Under the pieces are notes generated by a model. That model did not search any database. It saw only the letters and a program-made list of their open reading frames with translations, and was not told the origin of the DNA. 64,000 bases of DNA from CAXBCP01 sp963977005 (lineage in GTDB: Bacteria; Pseudomonadota; Alphaproteobacteria; MPNO01; UBA830): assembly GCA_963977005.1 (NCBI GenBank), contig CAXBMQ010000024.1:1-64000 (forward strand), written 5' to 3'. The position numbers were made by a program, and so were the translations under genes. Of this stretch, positions 43,792-52,053 are shown piece by piece; the first letter of the stretch is position 1; every line of letters begins with the position of its first letter.

Positions 43792-46700
43792 TCAGACGAT
43801 CCAGACACCGGTGTCGACATCGCTCGTGGTCACGTTCTGCAAGGTCACAAGCGTCTGCGGCGAACCCGCACCGCCTGCGCCGTCGCTATCGATCTGGACC
43901 AGGGTATCGGCGCCCGACTGCGTCAACTGGACGATACCGTCGCCGAACGCGTCACTGCCGGTATAGCCGAGGTTCGCCATCAGCTGGCTGAGATCCAGGG
44001 TATCGACCTGGCCATTGGTCGCGAAATCGGTGATCGTATCGCCGCGGTCGCTCAAATGCTCATAGACGAAGGTATCCGCACCCGCACCGCCGGACATGGT
44101 GTCCTCTGAAGCACCGCCAAACAGCGTGTCTTCACCGTCATGGCCGAACATCCGGTCGCGGCCGGCACCGCCGTTGACAATATCGTCACCATCGCCGCCC
44201 AGCATCCAGTCGTTGCCGCCCTCGCCGTTGAGCGTATCGTTGCCGGCATCGCCCTGGATGTGATCGCCGCCGTCGCCGGAGTTGATCACGTCATTCCCGG
44301 CGCCGCCATAGAGGGCATCGAACTGGGCGCCGCCGTTCAGCGTATCCGCACCATCGCCGCCGCGCAGCGTATCGAGCCCGCCATTCCCGGTCAGTACATT
44401 GTCGCCCGAATTACCGACGATGGTTTCGCCAAGTGCGGTACCCGTTCCGTCGATATTACCGGTACCCGTAAGATTGAGCGCCTCGACATTCGCACCGAGC
44501 GTCCAGGAGACGGAGGATTCGATCGTATCGAACCCTTCGCCAGCGTTTTCAACCAACGTATCTTCCAGGCCGTCGACAACATAGGTATCGTCACCCAGAC
44601 CGCCGGTCAGCGTATCGATACCGGCACCGCCATCCATGCGGTCGTTGCCGTCACCGCCATTCAGAACATCCGCGCCGAGACCGCCCAGCAGAACATCGTC
44701 GCCGGCACCGCCAATCAGCGTATCGTCGCCGTCAAGACCCGACAGGGTGTTGGCCCCGTCATTACCGGTAATGGCGTTTGCGGCCTCATTGCCCGTGCCG
44801 TCGATATCCGCAACGCCGGTCAGTTCCAGGTTTTCGGTATGCGCTTCCAGCGTACGATCGATCGAAGACCTGACCGTGTCGTTACCTTCGTCGGCATTTT
44901 CGACAATCGTATCCGCGACATGGTCGACAACATACGTATCGTCGCCGGTCCCGCCGGTCATCGTGTCCCGTCCCGTGCCGCCGTCGAGCGTATCGTCGCC
45001 GGCGTTCCCGAACATGCGATCGACGCCGTCGCCGCCATCCAGGATGTCATTGCCCTCGCCAGCGACCATCCAGTCGTTGCCGCCATTGCCATACAACGTG
45101 TCGTTGCCGGCATCGCCCTGAACATGGTCGCTGCCGTCGCCACCCGCGACAATATCGTCGCCGTCGCCGCCGAAGAGCGTATCGTTGCCGCCACCACCGC
45201 TGATGGTGTCGTTGCCGCCGCCACCGTTGAGGATATCGTTCCCCTCCAGCCCTTCGATGAACTCACCGACAATCGTACCCTCGAGTACGTCGTCGCCATC
45301 GCCGGCATCGACAGCCACGCCGACGAAATCGTTTTCTGTCAACGCAGTTTTCGCGACGCCGAGCAGGGTAATGGTCCCTTCGGACAGAGTAATCACCGAC
45401 CGGTCGCCGAGATCCGTGGTCGCCGCCATGAGCTCTTCAAAGGTCCCGCCCCAGGCGCCGGAAAGATCGATGGTATCCGCCCCCGGCGTGAAGTCGGTCA
45501 GCGTGTCATTGCCGAAATTCAGCCCAACAGCGAATGTGTCACCGGCCGCGCCGCCGGTCAGCGTATCGTCACCCTCGCCGCCGTCGAGCCTGTTGGCACC
45601 GTCATTGCCGGAAATCGTATTGTCTTCCGCATTGCCGGTGCCCGCGAGATCGCCCGCGCCCGTCAGTTCCAGGTTCTCGACATTGTCGCCAAGCGACCAG
45701 TCTACCGAAGACTGAACGGTATCGATGCCATTGCCGCCGGATTCGAGGACCTTGTCCTGGGCTACGTCAACGACATAGGTATCGTTGCCGGCGCCGCCGA
45801 TCATTGTATCGATATCGGAACCGCCATCGAGGATGTCGTCGCCGTCATTCCCCTGCAGCGTATCCTTGTCGGCACCGCCATTCAGCGTGTCATTTCCCTT
45901 GCCGCCGATCATCCAGTCATTACCGTTTTCGCCGTTCAGGACGTCGTTTCCTGAATCGCCCTGCAGGTGGTCGCCGCCGGCGCCGCCGTTCAGCGTATCG
46001 GCATCTGCGCCGCCATAGAGCATGTCGAACTGATCGCCGCCGGTCAGCGTATCGTCGCCGGCACCGCCGAACATAACGTCGTTTCCGCCATTGCCCGTCA
46101 GCGTATTCGCCCCGGTATTGCCGGTGATTTCGTTGCTGCCCGCGTTTCCGGCGCCATCGAGGTCGGCGTCTCCCGTGAGGACAAGGTTTTCGACATTCGC
46201 ATCAAGCGTGGCCGAGACCGATGCCTGGACGGTATCGTCTCCCTCACCCGCAAGCTCGGACACGCTGTCGCCGGCATTGTCGACGATATAAGTATCGTCG
46301 CCCGCGCCGCCATTCATGGCGTCCGCGCCTTCGCCGCCGTCCAGGCGGTCGTCACCGGCGCCGCCGTTCAGCGTGTCGTCGCCTTCACCGCCTACCAGCG
46401 TATTGTCGCCATCATCGCCGTTGAGCGTCACAGCTGCGGGCTTTTCCGGAACACCGGGGAAATTGGAAACAGACAGGTCGGCCTTCGCCAGGCCGTTCAG
46501 CGTAATTGTGCCGTCGCCGATCGAGATGACGGTATTGCCGCCAATTTCTGTCGCCGCATCCATCAGGTCGTCGAACGTACCCGTCCAGACGCCCGAGACA
46601 TCGAGTTTATCGCTCTCCGCTGCAAAGTCCGTCACGGTGTCGTCCCCGAACCCCGCGTCGAAAACGAAGGTATCGTTGCCGCGTCCACCGGTCAGAACAT

Positions 46701-47664
46701 TGTCCCCGGTATTGCCGGTCAGAACATTGTCCTGCGACGTCCCCTTGCCGTCGATGTCGGCATCGCCGGTCAGCGTAAGGTTTTCGATGTTGTGCTTCAG
46801 GGTCCAGTCGACGGACGATTCCACCGTATCTGTGCCCTCGCCCTTCCGTTCGGAAATACGATCGCGCACGTTGTCGACGATATAGGTATCGTCGCCGGCG
46901 CCGCCCCGCATGCCGTCGCGTCCGGATCCGCCGTCGAGCATATCGTCGCCGCGGCCACCGATGAGTGTGTCGTTGCCGGCACCGCCCTCAAGGATGTCGT
47001 CGCCATCATCGCCGGTCAGCCTGTCATTGCCCGCATCGCCCTTCAGAATGTCGTTATCGGCACCGCCATACAGCTTGTCGTTGTCGGCACCGCCAACGAG
47101 CGTGTCTTCGCCCGCCTGTCCATACATACGATCGTTGCCGGTTCCGCCGTCGAGGCTGTCATTGCCGTCGCCGCCGTACATCCGGTCATTACCCGAACCG
47201 CCTTCAAGCGTGTCATTGCCGGCACCGCCGGACAACTTGTCATGTCCGGCGCCGCCAATCAGGGTGTCATTACCCTCGCCGCCGTTCAGCTGGTCGTTCC
47301 CCGTACCGCCGTCCAGCCTGTCATCGCCGGCATCGCCGTACATTTTGTCGTTGCCGCGACCACCATTCAACGTATCGGCGCCGTCGCCGCCATACATCCT
47401 GTCATTTCCGGAGCCGCCATCCATGCTGTCGTCACCGTCGCGACCGTACATACGGTCATGACCCGCGCCGCCCGATATCGTGTTGTCGGCTTCGTCGCCG
47501 TGAAGACGATCGTTGCCGCGGCCGCCGTTGATCGCATCCGGCGCGGTGGCTTCTTCCGGCTGCTCGCCATTGACCCGCGCCTTAATCGTTTCGATCAGAC
47601 TGCGGATAAAGCTACCGGTGCTGAAACTGCTGAAGAAACTGCTGAAGCTGAAATTCCAGAACAT
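43792..47664 (-). CDS. Very large RTX calcium-binding repeat protein
   Basis: A 1,290-residue secreted protein built almost entirely of GGxGxDxUx nonapeptides that bind Ca2+ in beta-roll form. At least four larger units recur, each with a YIVDNAGDSVSELAGEG-like, ESSVDWTLGANVENLTLTG-like and FVGV-ending segment between beta-rolls. No protease, lipase, adhesin or pore-forming domain is visible. The first 35 residues are rich in Phe/Ser (FWNFSFSSFF) and are not a Sec signal, as expected for type I secretion. The C-terminal ~60 residues lack repeats and could be the secretion signal. No ABC exporter is nearby. AGGCAGG precedes the ATG. Confidence 0.9.
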   Translation of the reverse strand: MFWNFSFSSFFSSFSTGSFIRSLIETIKARVNGEQPEEATAPDAINGGRGNDRLHGDEADNTISGGAGHDRMYGRDGDDSMDGGSGNDRMYGGDGADTLNGGRGNDKMYGDAGDDRLDGGTGNDQLNGGEGNDTLIGGAGHDKLSGGAGNDTLEGGSGNDRMYGGDGNDSLDGGTGNDRMYGQAGEDTLVGGADNDKLYGGADNDILKGDAGNDRLTGDDGDDILEGGAGNDTLIGGRGDDMLDGGSGRDGMRGGAGDDTYIVDNVRDRISERKGEGTDTVESSVDWTLKHNIENLTLTGDADIDGKGTSQDNVLTGNTGDNVLTGGRGNDTFVFDAGFGDDTVTDFAAESDKLDVSGVWTGTFDDLMDAATEIGGNTVISIGDGTITLNGLAKADLSVSNFPGVPEKPAAVTLNGDDGDNTLVGGEGDDTLNGGAGDDRLDGGEGADAMNGGAGDDTYIVDNAGDSVSELAGEGDDTVQASVSATLDANVENLVLTGDADLDGAGNAGSNEITGNTGANTLTGNGGNDVMFGGAGDDTLTGGDQFDMLYGGADADTLNGGAGGDHLQGDSGNDVLNGENGNDWMIGGKGNDTLNGGADKDTLQGNDGDDILDGGSDIDTMIGGAGNDTYVVDVAQDKVLESGGNGIDTVQSSVDWSLGDNVENLELTGAGDLAGTGNAEDNTISGNDGANRLDGGEGDDTLTGGAAGDTFAVGLNFGNDTLTDFTPGADTIDLSGAWGGTFEELMAATTDLGDRSVITLSEGTITLLGVAKTALTENDFVGVAVDAGDGDDVLEGTIVGEFIEGLEGNDILNGGGGNDTISGGGGNDTLFGGDGDDIVAGGDGSDHVQGDAGNDTLYGNGGNDWMVAGEGNDILDGGDGVDRMFGNAGDDTLDGGTGRDTMTGGTGDDTYVVDHVADTIVENADEGNDTVRSSIDRTLEAHTENLELTGVADIDGTGNEAANAITGNDGANTLSGLDGDDTLIGGAGDDVLLGGLGADVLNGGDGNDRMDGGAGIDTLTGGLGDDTYVVDGLEDTLVENAGEGFDTIESSVSWTLGANVEALNLTGTGNIDGTGTALGETIVGNSGDNVLTGNGGLDTLRGGDGADTLNGGAQFDALYGGAGNDVINSGDGGDHIQGDAGNDTLNGEGGNDWMLGGDGDDIVNGGAGRDRMFGHDGEDTLFGGASEDTMSGGAGADTFVYEHLSDRGDTITDFATNGQVDTLDLSQLMANLGYTGSDAFGDGIVQLTQSGADTLVQIDSDGAGGAGSPQTLVTLQNVTTSDVDTGVWIV

Positions 47665-48207
47665 AACTACCTGCCTTGCTTGCTACTGACTGCCTGTGCG
47701 CCGCTGGGCTTCCTTATCCGTCGCAACCGCACTTCGATCTACTTGACCCTGCAAAGATACATACGACCACACAGAAACTCAAGTAATAAATCGAATAAAA
47801 CGGAACTATCGTATCTAACACTTTTCAATATTGGATAAAATTTTATTCATTACACTAATAATCATTATTATATAAAATTTTATCTACATTTTATTTCGAA
47901 TTTTACACAGAAAATACCTTCCGACACCGGGGCATTCCAATGTTTACGGGACCCGATCGGAGGTCTTGCCGGCTCCATATCCGAAAATCCGCGCTAACCC
48001 CCAAGTGTCGGTAAAATTCGTAAATAATCCGATAAGCATATTCATAAACATCTCCTCAACCAGAATTCCTCATGCCCCGCCCCAAAAAGAACCGTCCGTT
48101 GGGCCTCACCGCCCATGACACATACAATTTCTTGTAATCGCCCCTTTTCTGCGCCAACCTTCACGCCCCAACAATGAAACGGGCCAAAGCCCATACGGGA
48201 GGAAACA
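47665..48207. other. AT-rich intergenic region between RTX and TctC-like genes
   Basis: A 543-bp stretch between divergent genes, so it contains both promoters. The segment 47760-47920 is strongly AT-rich in contrast to the coding DNA around it. It holds the Fur-like inverted repeat listed separately. The remainder (47930-48207) shows no protein-like frame. GGGAGGA just before 48208 is the ribosome-binding site of the TctC-like gene. Confidence 0.5.
47835..47883. promoter_or_regulatory. Fur-box-like inverted repeat flanked by two identical palindromes
   Basis: The centre is TAATAATCATTATTA at 47856-47870, a perfect 7-1-7 repeat. It matches the Fur 7-1-7 model TGATAATNATTATCA in all but the two positions next to the ends. 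On both sides lies the 12-bp palindrome ATAAAATTTTAT (47835-47846 and 47872-47883). It sits 192 bp upstream of the RTX start and about 340 bp upstream of the TctC-like start. Fur-family binding is inference. Confidence 0.5.
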
Positions 48208-49245
48208 ATGAAACAACCGATTATTACCGCCCTTGCGGCGTTTGCCGTCGCAGGTTCCGCACTCGCGGCCCCGGCCGCAGCCGATGTTCTTGCAGACAAA
48301 TACGCCGGGAAGACGATTACGATTATTTACGGTTACGGCGCCGGTGGCACCTACGGCAAGACATCGCTTCTTCTCAGCCGCTATCTGGGCAACAACATTC
48401 CCGGAAACCCGACTGTAATCACCAAGTCGATGCCCGGCGCGGGCGGCCTGAAATCAGCGAACTACGCCTTCAACGCCATGCCCAAGGGCGGGCTTTACAT
48501 GCTGATGCCGCCGGACATGTCGTTGGTATCTCAGGTACTTCGCCCGGAAAAGGTGAAGTACGACGCCCGCAAATTCACCTGGCTCGGGCGGGTCTTCGGC
48601 TCGAATAACCTCATCGCCACGCGCCGGGATGCCGGCGCCGCCAACTACAAAGACGCCATGAAGACCGAAATAATCATGGGGTCAACAGGCAAGGGATCGC
48701 CCACGTTTATCGTGACGGCCCTCGCAAACGGCCTGCTCGGCACGAAATTCAAGATCGTATCGGGCTATAAGGGCTCTTCACGGGTTCGCCAGGCGATGGA
48801 ACAGGGCGAGGTCAAAGGCGTCTCGCTGGCCTGGGCAGCATGGAAAAACGGCCATCCGCAGTGGTTTGAAGGCGGCAGCAATTCGTTTGCCGTCGGACTG
48901 CTTCAAAGCGGCTTCACCCGCTCGCCCGACCTCCCGGACGTCCCGCTGATACGCGAGCTTGCACAGGGCGCCGACGCCAAGGCAGCTGCGGACCTGATTG
49001 CGACGTCAAGCCTGATCGGCCGCGGGCTTCTTATGCCGCCCGGTACGCCGCAGGAACTCATCGATCCGCTGCGCGCCGCATTCTGGAAAACCGTGAATTC
49101 GCCGGCATTCATCGCCGACGCGAAAAAATCGAAACTTCCCCTGTCTCAGATGAAGGGCGCCGAGATCCAGAAAACCGTCAATGAGATTCTGGGCATGTCG
49201 CCGGTTGCCATCAAAACCGCGCAAAAGGCGATCTTCGGCAAATAA
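48208..49245 (+). CDS. TctC-like (Bug family) periplasmic solute-binding protein
   Basis: A 345-residue exported binding protein. A signal peptide (residues 1-25, ending APAAA) is followed by the Bug/TctC fold: DKYAGKTITIIYGYGAGGTYG and VITKSMPGAGGLKSANYAFN. Such proteins capture carboxylates such as citrate or aromatic acids for a TctAB permease. No tctA or tctB is adjacent, so this is an orphan, as is common for Bug proteins in proteobacteria. GGGAGGA gives a good start at 48208. The ligand is unknown. Confidence 0.88.
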   Translation: MKQPIITALAAFAVAGSALAAPAAADVLADKYAGKTITIIYGYGAGGTYGKTSLLLSRYLGNNIPGNPTVITKSMPGAGGLKSANYAFNAMPKGGLYMLMPPDMSLVSQVLRPEKVKYDARKFTWLGRVFGSNNLIATRRDAGAANYKDAMKTEIIMGSTGKGSPTFIVTALANGLLGTKFKIVSGYKGSSRVRQAMEQGEVKGVSLAWAAWKNGHPQWFEGGSNSFAVGLLQSGFTRSPDLPDVPLIRELAQGADAKAAADLIATSSLIGRGLLMPPGTPQELIDPLRAAFWKTVNSPAFIADAKKSKLPLSQMKGAEIQKTVNEILGMSPVAIKTAQKAIFGK

Positions 49246-49282
49246 CGGACCGCTTCGCACCAAGACAGGCAAACAGCCAACC

Positions 49283-49312
49283 GGGGCCGGCGGCAATCGC
49301 CGGCCCCGTTTC
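49283..49312 (+). terminator. Terminator after the TctC-like gene
   Basis: A perfect 10-bp GC stem pairs 49283-49292 (GGGGCCGGCG) with 49298-49307 (CGCCGGCCCC) around a 5-nt loop. Only a short T-run follows (GTTTCC), so it may work weakly. Confidence 0.6.
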
Positions 49313-49350
49313 CGTCTCGGGCCGGCCCATGCTGAAGTATTCGCCCCGAA

Positions 49351-49692
49351 CTAGGGAAGATCGACCCGGACAATAATTGCCGCCGTCGCGATCACTGCTC
49401 TGTCATCGCCGGCATCGGTTGGCACGTCCAGGCCACCGCTCTCGGCATTTACGGTGATCCGGCCGTAAGGCAGCGTTTTTGCCACGGCATCGGTATCGAC
49501 CGCGGTCGGATCCTGGACGCCGACGGTCACCTCCACATGCATATCCTCCGGCGAAATGCCGAGGGATTTGATCATGGTCAGCGAACTGTGATGGATCGCG
49601 TCCTGCACCGCGCGAACCGCCGCCTTCGTATAATCACCGCCATGCAGGTCGTTCCCCATGCCGATTTCCAGCACCATACGTTTGAGCGCCAT
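49351..49692 (-). CDS. Lin0512-family protein
   Basis: A 113-residue small protein of the Lin0512 family, of unknown function. The family hallmark MVLEIGMGNDLHGGDYTKAA is followed by VRAVQDAIHHSSL near the N-terminus; IGMGxDLHGxDxTKA is strongly conserved in the family. The second half has a VTVGVQDP segment and ends in beta-rich IVRVDLP. I chose the ATG at 49692, preceded by GAGGAAAAGG, over the longer frame to 49731. Its neighbours are the divergent extradiol dioxygenase pair, which suggests a catabolic context but does not prove one. Confidence 0.85.
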   Translation of the reverse strand: MALKRMVLEIGMGNDLHGGDYTKAAVRAVQDAIHHSSLTMIKSLGISPEDMHVEVTVGVQDPTAVDTDAVAKTLPYGRITVNAESGGLDVPTDAGDDRAVIATAAIIVRVDLP

Positions 49693-49811
49693 TGTCCTTT
49701 TCCTCTTCATATATTCAGCCATACCCTGCACGCTTAAGCGTCAAATCGCAAAACCGGGTTGCCCCACCCGGAAACCCGGCTAGACTCCGACTGCATAACG
49801 AAGGCAGAACC

Positions 49812-50108
49812 ATGACCGATTACTGGCTGAGCAAGCTTTTTTTCGACATCCAGTCGCCCGCCACCCTGGCGAAGTGGAAATCCGACCCCGAAAGTGTGCT
49901 GAAAGACTACCCAATCAGCGCGGAAATGCGCGCGGCAGTGCTTGCCGGGGATCTCGAAGCAATCGCGCCCCATGTGAACGCCTATCTCCTGCGCTTCTAT
50001 TTCAGTATCTCCGGCATGAAAGACGACGAAATGCTCGCCCGACTGCACGCGATGAAGAGCGATCCGGAACAAGCCGCACTCAACGAGGGAAACACGCAAC
50101 ATGGCTGA
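49812..50108 (+). CDS. LigA-like small subunit of an extradiol dioxygenase
   Basis: A 98-residue helical protein of the LigA superfamily, alpha subunit of protocatechuate 4,5-dioxygenase-type enzymes. It contains the family-like VNAYLLRFYFSISGMKDDEM segment and a run of helices. LigA lids the active site of the catalytic LigB-like subunit. The stop codon overlaps the next gene start by 8 bp, so the two are translationally coupled. AAGGCAG precedes the ATG. The protein is somewhat shorter than Sphingobium LigA (139 residues), and its substrate specificity is unknown. Confidence 0.85.
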   Translation: MTDYWLSKLFFDIQSPATLAKWKSDPESVLKDYPISAEMRAAVLAGDLEAIAPHVNAYLLRFYFSISGMKDDEMLARLHAMKSDPEQAALNEGNTQHG

Positions 50109-50934
50109 ATTCGTCGGCGCTTTTGCCGCTTCACATGGCCCGCTTATCGCCCGCGAATGGGACGTTCTGCCGGAAGGACCGAAAGCCAGACTTACATCCG
50201 CTTTCGACGAAACGGGACGACGCCTCAAAGCGCTCCAGCCCGATATTCTGGTGATGCTGTCGCCGGATCACTGGGTGAACTTCTTTATCGATAACCTGCC
50301 AAGCTTCTGCATCGGCATCGGCGAGGAACATGACGGCCCGCCGGAGCCGTTCATGCAGACGGTCTATCCGCACAAAACCCTTCCCGGTCACCCGGCATTT
50401 GGCCGGCACCTGCTGGAAACCGCCCTGAAAAGCGCCTTCGACCCGGCCGTGTCCCACCGGCTAAAGCTCGATCACGGGTTTTGCGTGCCGCTCTGGCGCA
50501 TGGGTGTCGATCCGGCGCTGCCGATCGTGCCGGTCATCGTGAACCAGCTGGAAAGACCCCTGCCGACGCTGCGGCGCTGTATCGCCTGGGGAAAAATGCT
50601 GCGCAGGGCCATTGAAAGCTATCCGGGCGATGCCCGCGTTGCGGTTCTCGGAACCGGCGGTCTGAGCCACTCGATCGGCGAGCCGACCATGGGCGAGATC
50701 GATGAGCCGTTCGACCGGGTCTGCATCGACCTGTTCACCAATGCCGACGACGATGCCCTGGCCGACGGACTGGAACGCGAACTGGCTTCGACCGGCAACG
50801 GCGCCGAGGAGGTCCGTGACTGGGTCATCGCCCATGCCGTCGCCGGTAGCCAGGGTTTCGACCTGATCGACTACACGCCGATCCCCGAAGTCTATATCGG
50901 CTGCGGCATGGCCGAGTGGCGGCCTGCGGCGTAA
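50101..50934 (+). CDS. LigB-type extradiol aromatic ring-opening dioxygenase
   Basis: A 277-residue class III extradiol dioxygenase catalytic subunit that would open a catecholic ring with Fe2+ and O2. His13 in AASHGP and His57 in SPDHWVNFF match the two iron-binding His of LigB, with a candidate Glu near the C-terminus. The acid-base His is in the LDHGFCVPLWRMG segment. GTGGLSHSIGEP is another family block. It starts inside the LigA-like gene. Protocatechuate, gallate or a related diol is the likely substrate class. The terminator downstream ends the unit. Confidence 0.9.
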   Translation: MAEFVGAFAASHGPLIAREWDVLPEGPKARLTSAFDETGRRLKALQPDILVMLSPDHWVNFFIDNLPSFCIGIGEEHDGPPEPFMQTVYPHKTLPGHPAFGRHLLETALKSAFDPAVSHRLKLDHGFCVPLWRMGVDPALPIVPVIVNQLERPLPTLRRCIAWGKMLRRAIESYPGDARVAVLGTGGLSHSIGEPTMGEIDEPFDRVCIDLFTNADDDALADGLERELASTGNGAEEVRDWVIAHAVAGSQGFDLIDYTPIPEVYIGCGMAEWRPAA

Positions 50935-50956
50935 CGAAGACCAACACCCGGACAAC

Positions 50957-50986
50957 AAAAACCCCGGCGCAAAGCGCCGGGTTTTT
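50957..50986. terminator. Bidirectional terminator between ligB-like gene and nrdB
   Basis: An 8-bp perfect stem pairs CCCGGCGC (50963-50970) with GCGCCGGG (50974-50981) around the loop AAA. Five T follow on the forward strand, and a run of A lies on the left, so the reverse transcript of nrdB also ends in T after the stem. Confidence 0.87.
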
Positions 50987-51016
50987 CACCTGTGGGACTA
51001 GCACAGGGCTCAGGCG

Positions 51017-51976
51017 CTACGCCCAAATGTCTTCCCAGGAGCCCTGGGTCGCGGCCTTGGAATACTCGGTCGACCGGTTTTCGAAGAAATTAGTGTGTTC
51101 CATGCCGTTGAGCATTTCATCCATCCACGGCAGCGGGTTCTTTTCCAGCCGGTAAATCGGCTGAAGACCCAGTTGCGTCAGACGGCGATCGGCGATGTAG
51201 CGGATATACTGCTTCACTTCCGCACCGGCGAGACCTTCGACACCGCCGAGTTCGAATGCCAAATCGATAAACGCATCTTCGTGCTCGACCATTTCGGAGC
51301 AGGTCACGTAAAGCGACCGCTGGAATTCCTCGGTCCAGATTTCGGGATTCTCCGAAATGAAGGTGCGGAACAGCTTGATGATGGATTCGGTATGCAGGCT
51401 TTCGTCGCGCACCGACCAGGAAATGATCTGTCCCATCCCCTTCATCTTGTTGAAGCGCGGAAAGTTCATCAGGATGGCAAAGCTGGCAAATAACTGCAGC
51501 CCTTCGGTAAAGGCGCCGAAGACGGCCAGTGTCTGTGCGACGTTCTCCTTCGTGCTTACGTCGAACTTGTGCAGATAGTCGACCTTGTCTTTCATTTCCT
51601 TGTAGTGAAGAAACGCCTGATATTCCGTTTGCGGCATACCGATCGTGTCGAGAAGATGCGAATACGCAGCAATGTGAACGGTTTCCATATTCGAAAACGC
51701 CGACAGCATCATCTGCACTTCGGTCGGTTCGAACACGCGCGAGTACTGCTTCATATAGCAGTTAGCGACTTCGATATCGGACTGGGTGAAGAACCGGAAA
51801 ATCTGGGTCAGCAGATTGCGCTCTTCCGCGGTCATCTTGTTGTGCCAGTCCTTCACATCGTCGGCCAACGGCACTTCTTCGGGCAGCCAGTGCACCCGCT
51901 GCTGCATCAGCCAGGCATCGTACGCCCAAGGATATCGGAACGGTTTGTAGACCGGATTGGCTTCAAGTAACGACAT
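51017..51976 (-). CDS. nrdB: Class I ribonucleotide reductase, beta subunit
   Basis: A 319-residue radical-generating subunit of ribonucleotide reductase. All six metal ligands are at family spacing: Asp67, Glu98, His101, Glu158, Glu192, His195. The radical Tyr is Tyr105, four residues after His101 as in E. coli NrdB (Tyr122). So this is a Tyr-radical enzyme, not the Phe/Leu-bearing class Ic form. It lies 77 bp after nrdA on the same strand. No nrdI or nrdH-like gene is adjacent. Expression is probably set by the palindromes upstream of nrdA. Confidence 0.97.
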   Translation of the reverse strand: MSLLEANPVYKPFRYPWAYDAWLMQQRVHWLPEEVPLADDVKDWHNKMTAEERNLLTQIFRFFTQSDIEVANCYMKQYSRVFEPTEVQMMLSAFSNMETVHIAAYSHLLDTIGMPQTEYQAFLHYKEMKDKVDYLHKFDVSTKENVAQTLAVFGAFTEGLQLFASFAILMNFPRFNKMKGMGQIISWSVRDESLHTESIIKLFRTFISENPEIWTEEFQRSLYVTCSEMVEHEDAFIDLAFELGGVEGLAGAEVKQYIRYIADRRLTQLGLQPIYRLEKNPLPWMDEMLNGMEHTNFFENRSTEYSKAATQGSWEDIWA

Positions 51977-52053
51977 TCTTCACTTCACTCCTTCGCCCTC
52001 TCCCCCATAGAAGAAGGGTATTATCCCCTGCCCGCCATTGGCTTGCTGAAAGC

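Noticed and set aside
43900..47500. Short direct repeats at DNA level resembling a CRISPR or satellite array
   Set aside because: The periodicity is 27 bp, matching nonapeptide codons, and the repeats are in frame and imperfect, as expected for RTX coding DNA.
44140..47838. Two very long forward-strand frames (604 and 623 codons) across the RTX gene
   Set aside because: They are the antisense of the Gly/Asp-rich repeats and give low-complexity Ile/Val/Ala-rich strings; the repeat periodicity explains the lack of stops.
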